From Enterococcus hulanensis (lineage in GTDB: Bacteria > Bacillota > Bacilli > Lactobacillales > Enterococcaceae): 64,000 nucleotides of DNA. The translations under genes and the position numbers were made by a program. Each line of letters starts with the position of its first letter. The first letter of the stretch is position 1. Below, piece after piece: positions 21,164-30,972 of the stretch. The stretch spans positions 1-64,000 of the forward strand of contig NZ_BJED01000004.1 in assembly GCF_005405485.1 (NCBI RefSeq), written 5' to 3'. The notes below the pieces were generated by a model. The model worked only from the letters and a program-made list of their open reading frames with translations. It was not told the origin of the DNA and ran no database searches.

Positions 21164-22824
21164 GCTAATTGCAATAATTCCTTCGCGTGTCTAACAGTCA
21201 AGTCTGTAATTTCAGTCCCAGCTAGCATGCGAGCAATCTCTTCAGTACGTTCTTTTTCCGTTAATTCTTCCACTTTGGTCAATGTCCTGCCATCCACTAT
21301 CTCTTTGCGAATAAAAAGTTGGTGGTTAGCCTTCGCTGCTACTTGGGGCAGATGGGTGATACAAAGTGCTTGTGAGTTCTTCCCAATTTGATAAATTTTA
21401 TCCGCAATTGCTTGAGCTACGCGTCCGCTCACACCTGTATCCACTTCGTCAAATACAATACTCGTCAATCCCTGTGTTGTTGAAAAAATTGTCTTTAAAG
21501 CCAGCATGACCCGAGAAATTTCCCCACCTGAGGCTACTTTGACTAACGGCTTCAATGGCTCACCGGGATTTGTCGTTATATAGAATTCTGCTTCGTCAAT
21601 TCCTTCAGACGCAAAGTTGATTTCTTTGAACTTCACTTCAAAACGAGCATTTTCCATATACAAGTCCTTTAATTCATTTTGGATAGCGGCTTCCAGTTTT
21701 TTAGCCATTTTTTTTCGTGATACCTGTAATTCCAAAGCCAATTTATGCAACTTTTCTTCCTTTAAAATCAATTCTTTTTCCAATTTTTCAAGTTTATCAC
21801 CAGAAAAATCTGAATCTAAAAGTTCTTGACTGATTTTATCATAATAATTCAAAATAGCCTCAATTGAATCTCCATATTTTCTTTTCAACTGATGAATTAA
21901 TTCTAAGCGCTCATTAACCAAATCTAGACGCTCCTCGTCCAACTCTAACAGATCTAATTGACGACCGATTTCAGTGACCGCATCTTGCAATAGATAATAA
22001 GCACTGTGAACATTATCAGAAATATTTTCGTAATCCTTATCCAAGGAAGCAATCGTTTGGAGTTCTTGGCTAGCCGAACCGATCGCATCTAATGAACTCG
22101 ACTCTTCATTAGTCATTGCCTGGTAACTATATGAAAGACTATCAACGATTTTTTGATAATTCGTAAGTTTTTCACGCTCTTCTACTAGGCGCTCTTCCTC
22201 GCCAAGAGATAGTTCTGCATTTCCGATTTCTTCTTGCTGAAAAGTTAGCATATCAATCCGTTGAACAAAAGATTGTTCATTTTGCTTAAATTTCTTTACT
22301 TGATTCACCAAATTATTGTAGCTTCGATAAGCTGCTTGATAGACAGTTTTTAACTCTTGAAAATCCGCATCACCAAAACTATCTAAAAGTCGTAAATGGG
22401 ATTCCGGATGCATCAATTCTTGATGATCGTTTTGCCCTTGAATGTCAACTAGGAATTGGCCAATTCGTCGCAAATTCGCTAAGGTAACAATTCTTCCATT
22501 CACTCGTGAAACGCTTTTCCCCGAAATATTCAGATCTCGTTGGACAATTAATCCAGCTTCGTCAACTTCAATTCCAAGTTCTTCCATTAAAAATTGAAAC
22601 TCTTGCTGCTTTGGTAAATCAAAGAGACCTTCGACTAAGCATTTATCGCTGCCTTGACGAATATACTCCATTGAAGAACGAGCTCCTGCCAGCAAACTAA
22701 CCGCATCAATAATAATTGATTTTCCGGCACCAGTCTCACCAGTCAAGGCTGTCATTCCGTCAGTAAAGCCTAAATGCAATGAAGAAATGATCGCAAAATT
22801 TTTGATTGTCAGTTCTTGCAACAT
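21154..22824 (-). CDS. recN: DNA repair protein RecN
   Basis: SMC-like ATPase acting early in double-strand break repair. The 556-aa protein has the Walker A loop ALTGETGAGKSIIIDA (residues about 27-42), long coiled-coil arms in the middle and, near the C terminus, the ABC signature VASGGEISRVMLALK and Walker B SIVFDEVDTGVSG. Length is normal. It lies downstream of argR, an arrangement common in Firmicutes. Confidence 0.96.
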   Translation of the reverse strand: MLQELTIKNFAIISSLHLGFTDGMTALTGETGAGKSIIIDAVSLLAGARSSMEYIRQGSDKCLVEGLFDLPKQQEFQFLMEELGIEVDEAGLIVQRDLNISGKSVSRVNGRIVTLANLRRIGQFLVDIQGQNDHQELMHPESHLRLLDSFGDADFQELKTVYQAAYRSYNNLVNQVKKFKQNEQSFVQRIDMLTFQQEEIGNAELSLGEEERLVEEREKLTNYQKIVDSLSYSYQAMTNEESSSLDAIGSASQELQTIASLDKDYENISDNVHSAYYLLQDAVTEIGRQLDLLELDEERLDLVNERLELIHQLKRKYGDSIEAILNYYDKISQELLDSDFSGDKLEKLEKELILKEEKLHKLALELQVSRKKMAKKLEAAIQNELKDLYMENARFEVKFKEINFASEGIDEAEFYITTNPGEPLKPLVKVASGGEISRVMLALKTIFSTTQGLTSIVFDEVDTGVSGRVAQAIADKIYQIGKNSQALCITHLPQVAAKANHQLFIRKEIVDGRTLTKVEELTEKERTEEIARMLAGTEITDLTVRHAKELLQLAKK

Positions 22825-22853
22825 TTTTTATATTCTCCTTTTAATGAGACATA

Positions 22854-23312
22854 CTAAACATTCTGACTTTTCTCAGTGATGTCCTGTTGGATACGCACAG
22901 CATCTTCCTCAGTTCGCGCTATCATCAGGACACTATCATCATCATTCAAAGTCGTAAACAAGCTCTTCATAAATTGCTTTTCTAATAAATTTGCACATGC
23001 TGAAGCATTTCCCGGTAAGGTTTTGACGCTAATGAACTTTTCCATGCGATCAACGGCAATCACTGCTTCTTTTAAAAGATCAGTTAATTTTTCGTTCACA
23101 TCTTCTTGCTCTTTACGGGGAATACTGTAGCGATACCCACCATTTTGTGCAGGAACTTTGATTAACTTCATTTCCTTGATGTCTCGTGAAATTGTTGCTT
23201 GAGTTACCGTCACACCTTGTTGCGCAAGAATCTCAACAAAATCTTCCTGTTTCTTCACATCATGCTCACTCAATAACTGAGTAATAATACGGTGCCGCTC
23301 TTTTTTACGCAT
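22854..23312 (-). CDS. argR: arginine repressor ArgR/AhrC
   Basis: A 152-aa regulator of arginine genes. The N-terminal winged HTH contains GVTVTQATISRDIKEMKLIKVP (about residues 34-55); the C-terminal domain, which binds arginine and hexamerises, contains LPGNASACANLLEK and ARTEEDAVRIQQDI. It sits between tlyA and recN, the position of the AhrC-type copy in many Firmicutes. Enterococci often carry more than one ArgR, so the targets of this copy cannot be given. Confidence 0.95.
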   Translation of the reverse strand: MRKKERHRIITQLLSEHDVKKQEDFVEILAQQGVTVTQATISRDIKEMKLIKVPAQNGGYRYSIPRKEQEDVNEKLTDLLKEAVIAVDRMEKFISVKTLPGNASACANLLEKQFMKSLFTTLNDDDSVLMIARTEEDAVRIQQDITEKSQNV

Positions 23313-23326
23313 TTCTTCTCCTCCGA

Positions 23327-24142
23327 TTATTTATCTAGTTGTTGATGTGCTTCCGATACAACTGTTTCTAAATTAATTTCTGGATTTAATACACCCGTTT
23401 CCGCTACTTTTTTCAAATGGGCTAGAAATTCAATATTTCCTTCACCGCCAGTAATGGGAGAAAAAGTTAATTCTTGCACATCAAATCCATGTGATACAGC
23501 AAAATCTGTAATCTCTTCTAACACCATCAAATGGATTTTAGAATCCTTAATAATCCCCTTTTTCCCAACATATTCTTTTCCAGCCTCGAATTGTGGTTTG
23601 ATTAATGCAACCACATCGCCATTCTCTGTTAGGATTTCATGTAATGGTGGTAGAATTAATTTCAAAGAGATAAAGGAAACATCAATTGTCGCAAAATTTG
23701 GCTGTCCTTGATCAAAGTCAGCTAATTTAGAATAGCGGAAGTTCGTTCGTTCCATTACAACTACTCGTTCATCTTGTCGTAATTTCCATGCCAATTGGTT
23801 ATACCCAACATCTAAGGCGTAACTTAATGTTGCGCCATTTTGCAACGCAACATCTGTAAACCCACCCGTAGAAGAACCGATATCTAATAAAATTTTTTGC
23901 TCGATATCTACATCAAATTCCTTCAAAGCTTTTTCCAATTTCAACCCACCACGAGAAACATACGCTAAACGTTGACCTTTTATTTGTAAAATCGTCTCTA
24001 TTGAAATTTTTTCACCTGGTTTGTCTAGACGTTCATTTTTTTGATCATAGACCAAGCCAGCCATTACGCCGCGTTTCGCCTTTTCTCTAGTTTCAAAAAG
24101 TCCCTGATTAAAAGCTAACACATCGACACGTTCTTTTTTCAT
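23327..24142 (-). CDS. TlyA-family rRNA 2'-O-methyltransferase (S4 plus FtsJ domains)
   Basis: A 271-aa protein with an N-terminal S4 RNA-binding domain (about residues 1-65, RVDVLAFNQGLFETREKAKR and YVSRGGLKLEKAL) and an FtsJ-like Rossmann methyltransferase domain with the SAM loop LLDIGSSTGGFTDVALQNGA. The family methylates rRNA in 16S and/or 23S; some members are called hemolysin A for historical reasons, which is not supported as a function here. It lies between ispA and argR. Confidence 0.92.
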   Translation of the reverse strand: MKKERVDVLAFNQGLFETREKAKRGVMAGLVYDQKNERLDKPGEKISIETILQIKGQRLAYVSRGGLKLEKALKEFDVDIEQKILLDIGSSTGGFTDVALQNGATLSYALDVGYNQLAWKLRQDERVVVMERTNFRYSKLADFDQGQPNFATIDVSFISLKLILPPLHEILTENGDVVALIKPQFEAGKEYVGKKGIIKDSKIHLMVLEEITDFAVSHGFDVQELTFSPITGGEGNIEFLAHLKKVAETGVLNPEINLETVVSEAHQQLDK

Positions 24143-24188
24143 GTTGTCCCCTACTTTTTTAATAGATTTAGTTTTCAGCCGACATATT

Positions 24189-25073
24189 TTACTTCTCCAA
24201 GGTAAAAAGCGCTAGTAATTCTTCAAATATTTCAGGTTGAAATTCCGTTGCTTCCATTAATTGTTGAATCGTGGTTTCCGCTTGTCCTAATTCATCAGCT
24301 AATGCTTGTTTAGCACCTTCAATACCTAACAACGCTGGGTAAGTACTTTTATCTGATTTTTCATCCTGACCAACCTGTTTTCCTAATTCTTCGGTGGTAC
24401 TTACAACATCTAATAAGTCATCACGAATCTGAAAAGCTAATCCGACATGACCACCAAGTTTTTCAAGAAGTTCAATCACATACTCAGTCTGATTTGCCAA
24501 AATTCCCCCAGCTACAAAAGCATAAGTTAAAAGAGCACCGGTTTTTCCGCGATGAATTGCTTTTAAATCCTCTAGAGGAACATGATGCTTTTCTGCAGCC
24601 ATATCCCCTGCTTGGCCTGCAACCATGCCGCTGATACCAGCAGCTTTAGCTAATAACTGTATCAATAATACATTCTCTGCTGAATCTAAAGTTGTCTCAC
24701 TAATTAATTGAAAAGCCCCAGTTAAAAGTCCATCGCCAGCTAAAATTGCTAAGGCATCTCCAAAAATTTTATGATTAGTTGGTTTTCCACGACGTAAATC
24801 ATCATTGTCCATCGCTGGAAGATCATCATGGATCAATGAATAGGTATGAATCATCTCAAGTGCTCCAGCAGTTTGATAAACAGGAACTGTCAATTCTTTT
24901 TGAAAAGCTCGCACAGTGGCTAAAACAATCAACGGGCGAATTCTTTTACCACCTGCTTCAATTGAATAAAGCATACTCTTCTTTAGTTCTTCATGAGTGG
25001 TGCAAGTGTTGATAAAATCGATGACTTCTTTTTCAACTTTAGGCAATTCTTCAGCAGAAAGCTGCTGTAACAT
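24189..25073 (-). CDS. ispA: polyprenyl (farnesyl/geranyl) diphosphate synthase
   Basis: Condenses IPP with allylic diphosphates to make farnesyl diphosphate for isoprenoids and undecaprenyl phosphate. The 294-aa protein has GGKRIRPLIVLA, the first aspartate motif DDLPAMDNDDLRRGKPT and the second QIRDDLLDVV. The ATG follows the xseB stop directly (TAAATG). It is the third gene of the xseA-xseB-ispA-tlyA-argR-recN run. Confidence 0.95.
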   Translation of the reverse strand: MLQQLSAEELPKVEKEVIDFINTCTTHEELKKSMLYSIEAGGKRIRPLIVLATVRAFQKELTVPVYQTAGALEMIHTYSLIHDDLPAMDNDDLRRGKPTNHKIFGDALAILAGDGLLTGAFQLISETTLDSAENVLLIQLLAKAAGISGMVAGQAGDMAAEKHHVPLEDLKAIHRGKTGALLTYAFVAGGILANQTEYVIELLEKLGGHVGLAFQIRDDLLDVVSTTEELGKQVGQDEKSDKSTYPALLGIEGAKQALADELGQAETTIQQLMEATEFQPEIFEELLALFTLEK

Positions 25074-25295
25074 TTAGGCTTCCTCCTCACCAGTAAATGG
25101 CACTTCTTCATCTTCACTCATCATTTTAGTTAATGTTTTCTCTGCTTTTGTCAAAGTATCCTGACATTGCTTGCTTAAAACCATTCCTTTTTGAAAAGCT
25201 TCTAATGCTTCTTCTAGCGGAACATCGCCGCGTTCTAACTGTGTTACGATAGTTTCGAGTTGAGCAATTGATTCTTCAAAGGTTGTATTTTCCAT
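25074..25295 (-). CDS. xseB: exodeoxyribonuclease VII small subunit
   Basis: A 73-aa helical protein with [20 protein letters not shown] and [13 protein letters not shown], the hallmark of XseB. It partners XseA in degrading single-stranded DNA. The start overlaps the xseA stop by one base, indicating coupling. Confidence 0.96.
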   Translation of the reverse strand: MENTTFEESIAQLETIVTQLERGDVPLEEALEAFQKGMVLSKQCQDTLTKAEKTLTKMMSEDEEVPFTGEEEA

Positions 25296-26635
25296 TATTT
25301 TGTCCCTTTCTCAATTTCAATTTCTAAAACAGATGCTTTTACGGTACCATCGGCAAAATGTACCGTCATTTCTTTTTCTTTTAAATCTTTTACCGAGCGA
25401 ATCACGTGATCATCTTGAGTCGTATAAGTAAAACCACGTCCCATCGTTTTCAATGGACTTAGTAAATCAAGGGATGTGACTGCTTGTTGAAGGCGTCGCT
25501 GTTGATTTTCTAAGTAATTCTGCATTTGCTGCTGTAACCGTTCTTGCAAATAGTCCATTTGTTGCTGTGCTTGTTTAACACGATTAATAGGATTGGCTTG
25601 GGCTAAGCGATTACTATACTGCATCAATTCTCGCTCACGTTGATTAACTAAGACAGTCATATTCTGCTGTAATTGTTGGATTAATCGATCTAATTGAACG
25701 CTTTGGGCTTCATACAAGCGATTTGGTTGTCTAAAAATGTATGACTGCTGTAATCGTTCAAAACGCTCTTTTTTTCGTTGCAATTGATATAAAAAAGCTT
25801 GTTCCAAACGTGCCTGCTTTTCTTTTATTCGTAAGATTTCTTCTGATAAAACCGGCACAGCTAATTCCGCAGCAGCCGTTGGCGTGGCTGCACGAACATC
25901 TGCCACTAAATCAGCTATCGTCGTATCAGTTTCATGACCGACTGATGAAATTATCGGTATGGGAGAAGCAGCTATCGCTCGTGCGACTATTTCTTCATTG
26001 AAGGGCCACAAATCTTCGATTGATCCTCCACCACGTCCAATAATCATAGTATCGAAATCTAAGTTTTCGGCTTTTTTAATATTTTTAACGATATCAGCCG
26101 CGGCTTTATCACCCTGTACAAGCGTTGGGAATAGTACCAACTGTGTGATTGGATAACGACGTTTCACTGTCGTGATGATATCGCGAATAACAGCTCCGCT
26201 AGAACTTGTTATCACGGCTATTCTTTTAGGATAGCGCGGCAATGGTTTCTTAGGTTGTGAAAACAGACCTTCTTTATCCAACTTTTCACGCAGTTCTGCA
26301 AGTGCTTGGTATAAAGCGCCGACACCATCGGGTTCCATATGATCAATATAGATTTGATACATCCCGCTTGCTTCATACAAAGCTACGCGCCCCACTACTA
26401 AAACCTTCATACCTTCTTTAGGAGTGAACTTGAGCTTTTGGAAAGCTCCCTTGAACATGATCGCGTTGATTTTTGAACGTTCATCCTTCAAACTGAAATA
26501 CTGGTGATTATTCGGACGCATGCGGAAATTTGATATTTCCCCGGTCAAATAGACCCGCTCTAAATAGGGGTCTACATCGAATTTTCGTTTAATATATTTG
26601 TTTAAAGCACTGACAGTTAAGTACTCTTGTGCCAT
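25295..26635 (-). CDS. xseA: exodeoxyribonuclease VII large subunit
   Basis: A 446-aa catalytic subunit. An N-terminal OB fold (about residues 1-105, [10 protein letters not shown] and NAIMFKG) is followed by the catalytic domain with [16 protein letters not shown] and [29 protein letters not shown] long coiled-coil region rich in Gln and Leu (about 270-395) holds XseB subunits. The order xseA-xseB is conserved. Confidence 0.96.
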   Translation of the reverse strand: MAQEYLTVSALNKYIKRKFDVDPYLERVYLTGEISNFRMRPNNHQYFSLKDERSKINAIMFKGAFQKLKFTPKEGMKVLVVGRVALYEASGMYQIYIDHMEPDGVGALYQALAELREKLDKEGLFSQPKKPLPRYPKRIAVITSSSGAVIRDIITTVKRRYPITQLVLFPTLVQGDKAAADIVKNIKKAENLDFDTMIIGRGGGSIEDLWPFNEEIVARAIAASPIPIISSVGHETDTTIADLVADVRAATPTAAAELAVPVLSEEILRIKEKQARLEQAFLYQLQRKKERFERLQQSYIFRQPNRLYEAQSVQLDRLIQQLQQNMTVLVNQRERELMQYSNRLAQANPINRVKQAQQQMDYLQERLQQQMQNYLENQQRRLQQAVTSLDLLSPLKTMGRGFTYTTQDDHVIRSVKDLKEKEMTVHFADGTVKASVLEIEIEKGTK

Positions 26636-26650
26636 TTAAACACCTCTTTG

Positions 26651-27514
26651 CTATTCGTGATTCAATACTTGGCGTTTGCAACATTCTACTGTTTGTTGCA
26701 TTAACATTGTAATGGTCATAGGACCTACACCACCAGGAACAGGCGTGATGTAGCTAGCAATCGGTTCGACTTCATCAAACTTCACATCGCCGATTAACTT
26801 GCCTGCTTCATTACGGTTCATACCAACATCAATTACAACTGCTCCTGGTTTAACAAACTCTTTCGTAACAAAATGACCTTTACCGATTGCTACGACTAAA
26901 ATATCTGCTTTGCTAGCAACTTTTGCTAAATCTTCAGTTTTTGAATGCGTTAGTGTCACCGTTGCATCGGCGCCTAAGAGTAAGATTGCCATGGGCTTAC
27001 CGACAATATTGCTACGTCCAATCACAACCGCTTGTTTCCCAGCTAATGGAATATCATATTCTTCAAACATTTTCATAATACCGTATGGTGTACAAGGAAT
27101 CGTATGCGGCATCCCTGCAAATAATCGACCCATGTTCATTGGATGGAACCCATCAACATCTTTTAATGGATTGATTGCAAGGAGCACTTTTTCTTCATCA
27201 ATATGTTCTGGTAATGGCAACTGCACTAAAATCCCATGAAATTCATCCGATTTATTGAAATAGTCAATTTCTTTAATCAAATCAGCCTCTGTGATCGTTT
27301 CAGGGTAACGTTTGACTTCAGAATGAATTCCGATTTTCTTCGCTGCCCGCTCCTTATTTCTCACGTATATTTGACTAGCGGGGTTCTCTCCGACCAATAA
27401 TACGACTAAACCTGGATGAACACCTTTTTCTGCCAATGTTTCAACTTGTTTTGCTGTTTCTTGTTGGAGCTTTTCTGCTAATTCTTTACCATTAATAATT
27501 TGTGCCATATTCAT
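26651..27514 (-). CDS. folD: bifunctional methylenetetrahydrofolate dehydrogenase / cyclohydrolase
   Basis: One-carbon metabolism enzyme interconverting 5,10-methylene- and 10-formyl-tetrahydrofolate with NADP. The 287-aa protein shows the signature [14 protein letters not shown], the active-site Lys in [13 protein letters not shown], the nucleotide site [13 protein letters not shown] and the end motif [12 protein letters not shown]. Two in-frame ATGs (27514 and 27508) share the same upstream GCGGGGA, so the N terminus may be two residues shorter. Confidence 0.96.
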   Translation of the reverse strand: MNMAQIINGKELAEKLQQETAKQVETLAEKGVHPGLVVLLVGENPASQIYVRNKERAAKKIGIHSEVKRYPETITEADLIKEIDYFNKSDEFHGILVQLPLPEHIDEEKVLLAINPLKDVDGFHPMNMGRLFAGMPHTIPCTPYGIMKMFEEYDIPLAGKQAVVIGRSNIVGKPMAILLLGADATVTLTHSKTEDLAKVASKADILVVAIGKGHFVTKEFVKPGAVVIDVGMNRNEAGKLIGDVKFDEVEPIASYITPVPGGVGPMTITMLMQQTVECCKRQVLNHE

Positions 27515-27566
27515 TCCCCGCTTCTTTCTCTATATAGTTTAAATGAAGCTGGGAAAAATAGCTTTA

Positions 27567-28025
27567 TCAGCTATTTGCCCCAGCTTCATCGATCTCTTTC
27601 ATTACATTAGATAAGATACCATTGACGAACTTTCTTGATTGGTCATCACTGAAAGTTTTGGCTAATTCGATTGCTTCATTTAGAACCACTCGATTGGGTA
27701 CTTGAGTGTTATACAACATCTCATAAATTCCTAGTCGTAAGATAATCAAATCCATTTTTGCAATTCGTTTAATCGACCAGTTAGAACGTAAATGTTTTTG
27801 AATAATTTCATCTAGTTCTGCTTGGTGTTCTACGACCCCGCCAACTAACTCATCAAGATAGACTGGAACAAAAGCTTCTTCGTCTTCACTGACGAACTCT
27901 TGTTGGTCAATACTCAATGCATGGTTAATGGCATCTTTTTTCGTTAATTCTTGGTTAACGTCTAATGGGAATAACGCCTGTAAGGCTTTTTCCCGAATCT
28001 CGTGTCGTGATAATTCTTTACTCAT
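27567..28025 (-). CDS. nusB: transcription antitermination factor NusB
   Basis: An all-helical protein that binds boxA RNA with NusE for rRNA antitermination. From the ATG at 28025 it has 152 aa and begins MSKELSRHEIREKALQALF, matching NusB; the C-terminal half has NWSIKRIAKMDLIILRLGIYEML and VVLNEAIELAKTF. I prefer this start because GAGGAAA lies correctly upstream. The longer frame starting at 28043 adds six residues inside the preceding gene. The start overlaps the end of the asp23-like gene. Confidence 0.94.
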   Translation of the reverse strand: MSKELSRHEIREKALQALFPLDVNQELTKKDAINHALSIDQQEFVSEDEEAFVPVYLDELVGGVVEHQAELDEIIQKHLRSNWSIKRIAKMDLIILRLGIYEMLYNTQVPNRVVLNEAIELAKTFSDDQSRKFVNGILSNVMKEIDEAGANS

Positions 28026-28443
28026 TATTTTCCTCTTCATCATTGAATAATTCTTCTAAGGTTGGTTGTTCTAATTTTTCAGCAACAACACCAACTACAT
28101 GGATGTTTACTTCACTTAAAGCTACATCTGTCATAAACAAAACCTGTTGTTTTACTCGTTCTTGCATGGCCATGGCCACTTTTGGTACAGAAGTACCGTA
28201 GTCAAAGTAAGAATAGATATCGACTTTCAAACCGTCTTCATCATTTTTAAGATAAACACCTTTTCCGTGAGCTGCTTTGCCAAGCAACTCATTCACGTTG
28301 CTGGCTAAAGAACCACGCATGCCATAGACACCATCAACTTTAGAAGCCGCGATTCCGATAATTACTTCGATCACTTCTGGTGCAATGATAATTTCACCAA
28401 GTTCAGGACTTTCGCCTAAAACCAAATTTTTTTCATCTGCCAT
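28018..28443 (-). CDS. Asp23/Gls24-family (YqhY-type) envelope-associated protein
   Basis: A 141-aa protein of the Asp23 family (IIIAPEVIEVIIGIAASKVDGVYGMRGSL, then VYLKNDEDGLKVDIYSYFDYG and VNIHVVGV). This single-copy gene next to nusB corresponds to YqhY of Bacillus, which is linked to acetyl-CoA carboxylase regulation and is distinct from the Gls24 stress proteins. It is cotranscribed with nusB, overlapping by eight bases. Confidence 0.9.
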   Translation of the reverse strand: MADEKNLVLGESPELGEIIIAPEVIEVIIGIAASKVDGVYGMRGSLASNVNELLGKAAHGKGVYLKNDEDGLKVDIYSYFDYGTSVPKVAMAMQERVKQQVLFMTDVALSEVNIHVVGVVAEKLEQPTLEELFNDEEENNE

Positions 28444-28565
28444 CTTACTCTCTCCTTATTACTCCAATGTACTTATCTTTTCTATAAGAAAAAATAAGTC
28501 TGATGTTCATGTATCTTCATTAGATATACTTTTATATTTAGCTAACTTCTTGGAACACAGGCTAT

Positions 28566-29123
28566 TTAAGCTCGGGACACATAACTTCCATCTTGTGTGT
28601 TAACAATCAGTTTGTCTCCTTGATTTACGAAAAATGGTACGTTGACTGTCAAGCCAGTCTCCATCACAGCAGGTTTTGAGCCGCCTGACGAAGTATCACC
28701 TTTAATGTTTGGCTCCGTTTCTGCAACTTCTAATGTTACCGTGTTTGGAAGGTCAACACCTAAAACTTCATTGCCATACATAATAACCGTTAACTCTGTA
28801 TTTTCTAATACGTAAAGCATTTCTTCTGCCACTTGTTGTTTGGGCATTTCGATTTGTTCATAGCTTTGCATATCCATGAAAACATAATTATCTCCGTCAT
28901 CATAAAGATACTGCATTTTTTTATTGTCAATTTGAGCTTTCGCTACTTTTTCGCCAGCACGGAACGTTTTTTCTTGCACAGCTCCAGTACGCAGATTTTT
29001 AAGTTTTGAACGAACGAAGGCCGCACCTTTACCTGGTTTCACATGTTGGAAATCAACTACGCGCCAAATGCCGCCGTCCACCTCGATAGTCAAACCAGTT
29101 TTAAAATCGTTTACTGAAATCAT
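28566..29123 (-). CDS. efp: translation elongation factor P
   Basis: Relieves ribosome stalling at proline stretches. The 185-aa three-domain protein begins [20 protein letters not shown] and carries the tip loop [16 protein letters not shown], whose lysine (residue 32) is the modification site in Bacillus-type EF-P. The C terminus [12 protein letters not shown] is typical. A 122-bp gap separates it from the asp23-like gene downstream. Confidence 0.97.
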   Translation of the reverse strand: MISVNDFKTGLTIEVDGGIWRVVDFQHVKPGKGAAFVRSKLKNLRTGAVQEKTFRAGEKVAKAQIDNKKMQYLYDDGDNYVFMDMQSYEQIEMPKQQVAEEMLYVLENTELTVIMYGNEVLGVDLPNTVTLEVAETEPNIKGDTSSGGSKPAVMETGLTVNVPFFVNQGDKLIVNTQDGSYVSRA

Positions 29124-29319
29124 GATACTTCCTCCTAATTCAATGAAAGGTAATCAATGGATTTTTATGTCCAGTAAAATTGATTACCTGCACGTTGCAC
29201 CATCTTTACAGATTTGGTTCTAGTTTATCATTTCTTGTTTACTTACGCTACCACTACTCGATCACGGATAGTTCTTTTTAATGAAACTATTTTTTAAGTC
29301 GTTCATTGCCCTGATCTTA

Positions 29320-30384
29320 CTATATAATAATCAAATCTTTCGGTGAGTGCGTTAAAATCCGATTGCCCCCAGCTAAAATCACTAGGTCGTCCTCGATCCG
29401 GACACCGCCAAGACCAGCTATATAAATACCCGGTTCGTCAGTAATGATGCTGCCGACTTTTAAAGGTTCATCATTGAAACGAGTAATGTTTGGTCCTTCA
29501 TGAATTTCCATCCCAATACCATGCCCCGTAGAGTGACCAAAAGCCTCGCCATAGCCAGCTTCAGTAATAAAATCTCGGGCTATTGCATCCAGTTGTGCAC
29601 CGGTAACTCCAGCTTGCGCTACATCAATAACTTTTTGTTGTGCCTCTAACACAATTTGATAGATGTCTTTTAACTGCTGTCCCGGATCACCTATTGCAAA
29701 AGTACGTGTGATATCTGAAACATACCCTTGATAGACACAGCCAAAATCAAGCGTGATCAAATCGCCTTGCTCGATCGTTTTTGTACTAGCAACACCATGA
29801 GGCAAAGCAGACCGAACTCCACTAGCTACGATCGTATCAAATGACGTTCCCGTTGCACCCAGCGAGCGCATAAAGAAGTCTAATTGGTTTGCAACCTCGA
29901 TTTCTGTCATTCCCGGACGAATCATTTTTAAAACATGCTCAAATCCTTCATCAGCTATTGTACAAGCCTTCTCAATGATGGCAATTTCTCCATCGTCCTT
30001 CTGCTCACGCAACGTTTCAATCAAACCGCTGGCCGGAGCCAATTCCGCATCAATTACTTCTTCAAAAACAGAGTACTCAGCATAAGTCATGAAAGCATCC
30101 TCAAACCCAAGAACGTTGATACCTTCACTTTCCATCAGCTTGATAATTTCTCCTACGACATCTCCTTGTTGTTGGACGATCGTCATCGCTTGAACTTGCT
30201 CACCAGCTTGCTCAGTGTAACGAAAATCAGTAATAAAAAACGCTTTTTCTAAAGTAATAAATGCTAAGCCTGCTGTTCCTGTAAAATTTGTCAGATAGCG
30301 AAGGTTCGCTGGACTCGTTACTAAGTATGCATCGATTACTTCTTTTTTCATCAGTGCACGTAATTTTTCAATTCGTTTTATCAT
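29320..30384 (-). CDS. M24-family Xaa-Pro aminopeptidase/dipeptidase
   Basis: Metallopeptidase that cleaves at Xaa-Pro bonds. The 354-aa product has a creatinase-like N-terminal domain and the pita-bread catalytic domain with the metal ligands in LDFGCVYQGYVSDITRTF, GHSTGHGIGMEIHEGP, TDEPGIYI and GGVRIEDDLV. The start is the ATG at 30384 (MIKRIEKLRALMKKE) behind GGAGAGTGGGTGAT. A longer open frame to 30495 would run across a TATAAT element at 30402-30407 and is unlikely to be translated. It lies upstream of efp, as often in Firmicutes. Confidence 0.93.
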   Translation of the reverse strand: MIKRIEKLRALMKKEVIDAYLVTSPANLRYLTNFTGTAGLAFITLEKAFFITDFRYTEQAGEQVQAMTIVQQQGDVVGEIIKLMESEGINVLGFEDAFMTYAEYSVFEEVIDAELAPASGLIETLREQKDDGEIAIIEKACTIADEGFEHVLKMIRPGMTEIEVANQLDFFMRSLGATGTSFDTIVASGVRSALPHGVASTKTIEQGDLITLDFGCVYQGYVSDITRTFAIGDPGQQLKDIYQIVLEAQQKVIDVAQAGVTGAQLDAIARDFITEAGYGEAFGHSTGHGIGMEIHEGPNITRFNDEPLKVGSIITDEPGIYIAGLGGVRIEDDLVILAGGNRILTHSPKDLIII

Positions 30385-30472
30385 TCTTATCACCCACTCT
30401 CCATTATAACAAAGAGTTTCAAAAAGCAGAACGAACACGACTAGAAAAACAAAAAAGACTACTTTTGAACAC

Positions 30473-30505
30473 GAAAAAACAGAAGCCTTTTTCAAGCTTC
30501 TGTTA
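30473..30505 (-). terminator. Terminator of the GlsB-like gene
   Basis: On the minus strand ACAGAAGCTTG, a short loop, GGCTTCTGT and six T's, just after the stop of the 78-aa membrane protein gene. Confidence 0.88.
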
Positions 30506-30513
30506 ATTAAATC

Positions 30514-30750
30514 TTATCGTCGCCCTGTTAAAAATGAGGCAACTGCCACAACGACTACTGCCCCTAGAATCGATGGTACTAGAGCCATTCCTGCTAAGTG
30601 CGGACCCCAATGTCCGAAAATCGTTTGGCCGATATACGATCCTGCCAAACCTGCAATAATATTAAAGATACAGCCCATTTGCTTTCCTCGTCCAGAAAGG
30701 CTTCCGCCGATCGCTCCGATCACGGCACCTACTATTAAAGTCCAAATCAT
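30514..30750 (-). CDS. GlsB/YeaQ/YmgE-family small membrane protein
   Basis: A 78-aa glycine-rich protein with three short hydrophobic segments: WTLIVGAVIGAIGGSLSG, CIFNIIAGLAGSYIGQTIFG and SILGAVVVVAVASFL. This matches the YeaQ/YmgE ('transglycosylase-associated') family. In Enterococcus related proteins are encoded next to Gls24 stress proteins and called GlsB, but no gls24 is adjacent here. The gene has its own terminator; the molecular function is unknown. Confidence 0.85.
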   Translation of the reverse strand: MIWTLIVGAVIGAIGGSLSGRGKQMGCIFNIIAGLAGSYIGQTIFGHWGPHLAGMALVPSILGAVVVVAVASFLTGRR

Positions 30751-30845
30751 AATTATCCCTCCATTTTTAAATGTAACAAAGTCCTTTTTTTATTCCTAAA
30801 ACAAAAGCGTCAATCGCAAATGTCAAGTACCTAACAATAGTTTAT

Positions 30846-30872
30846 CCAAAAAGTTTCGCAGTTGTGAAACTT
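30846..30872 (-). terminator. Terminator overlapping the end of a 33-codon ORF
   Basis: On the minus strand AAGTTTC, an eight-base loop, GAAACTT and further T's. The hairpin starts at the stop codon of the small ORF at 30871-30972. Confidence 0.65.
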
Positions 30873-30972
30873 AGAAAAAGACTGATATGATCGCTTTTAT
30901 GCCTATGTAAGCGGCTAATCCGAGCAATAAAAACGCTTTTTCACGACTACCTGTGAATAACTTTTTATTCAA
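30871..30972 (-). CDS. possible 33-aa membrane peptide downstream of the LCP-like gene
   Basis: A TTG-initiated frame of 33 codons overlaps the end of the preceding gene by eight bases. It encodes a basic start (MNKKLFTGSREK) and one hydrophobic segment (AFLLLGLAAYIGIKAIISVFF). No strong ribosome site is visible; the nearest purine-rich stretch, GGGTGAAA, is too far upstream. Translational coupling, or a frameshift near the TAAAAAG at the end of the preceding gene, would be needed. The frame stops precisely at a terminator hairpin, which supports it being a real gene end. I do not recognise a family. Confidence 0.45.
   Translation of the reverse strand: MNKKLFTGSREKAFLLLGLAAYIGIKAIISVFF

Noticed and set aside
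30385-30495. N-terminal extension of the Xaa-Pro peptidase with a hydrophobic stretch resembling a signal peptide
   Set aside because: A TATAAT and the ribosome site for the internal ATG lie inside it, and the extension overlaps the upstream terminator. The family is cytoplasmic.
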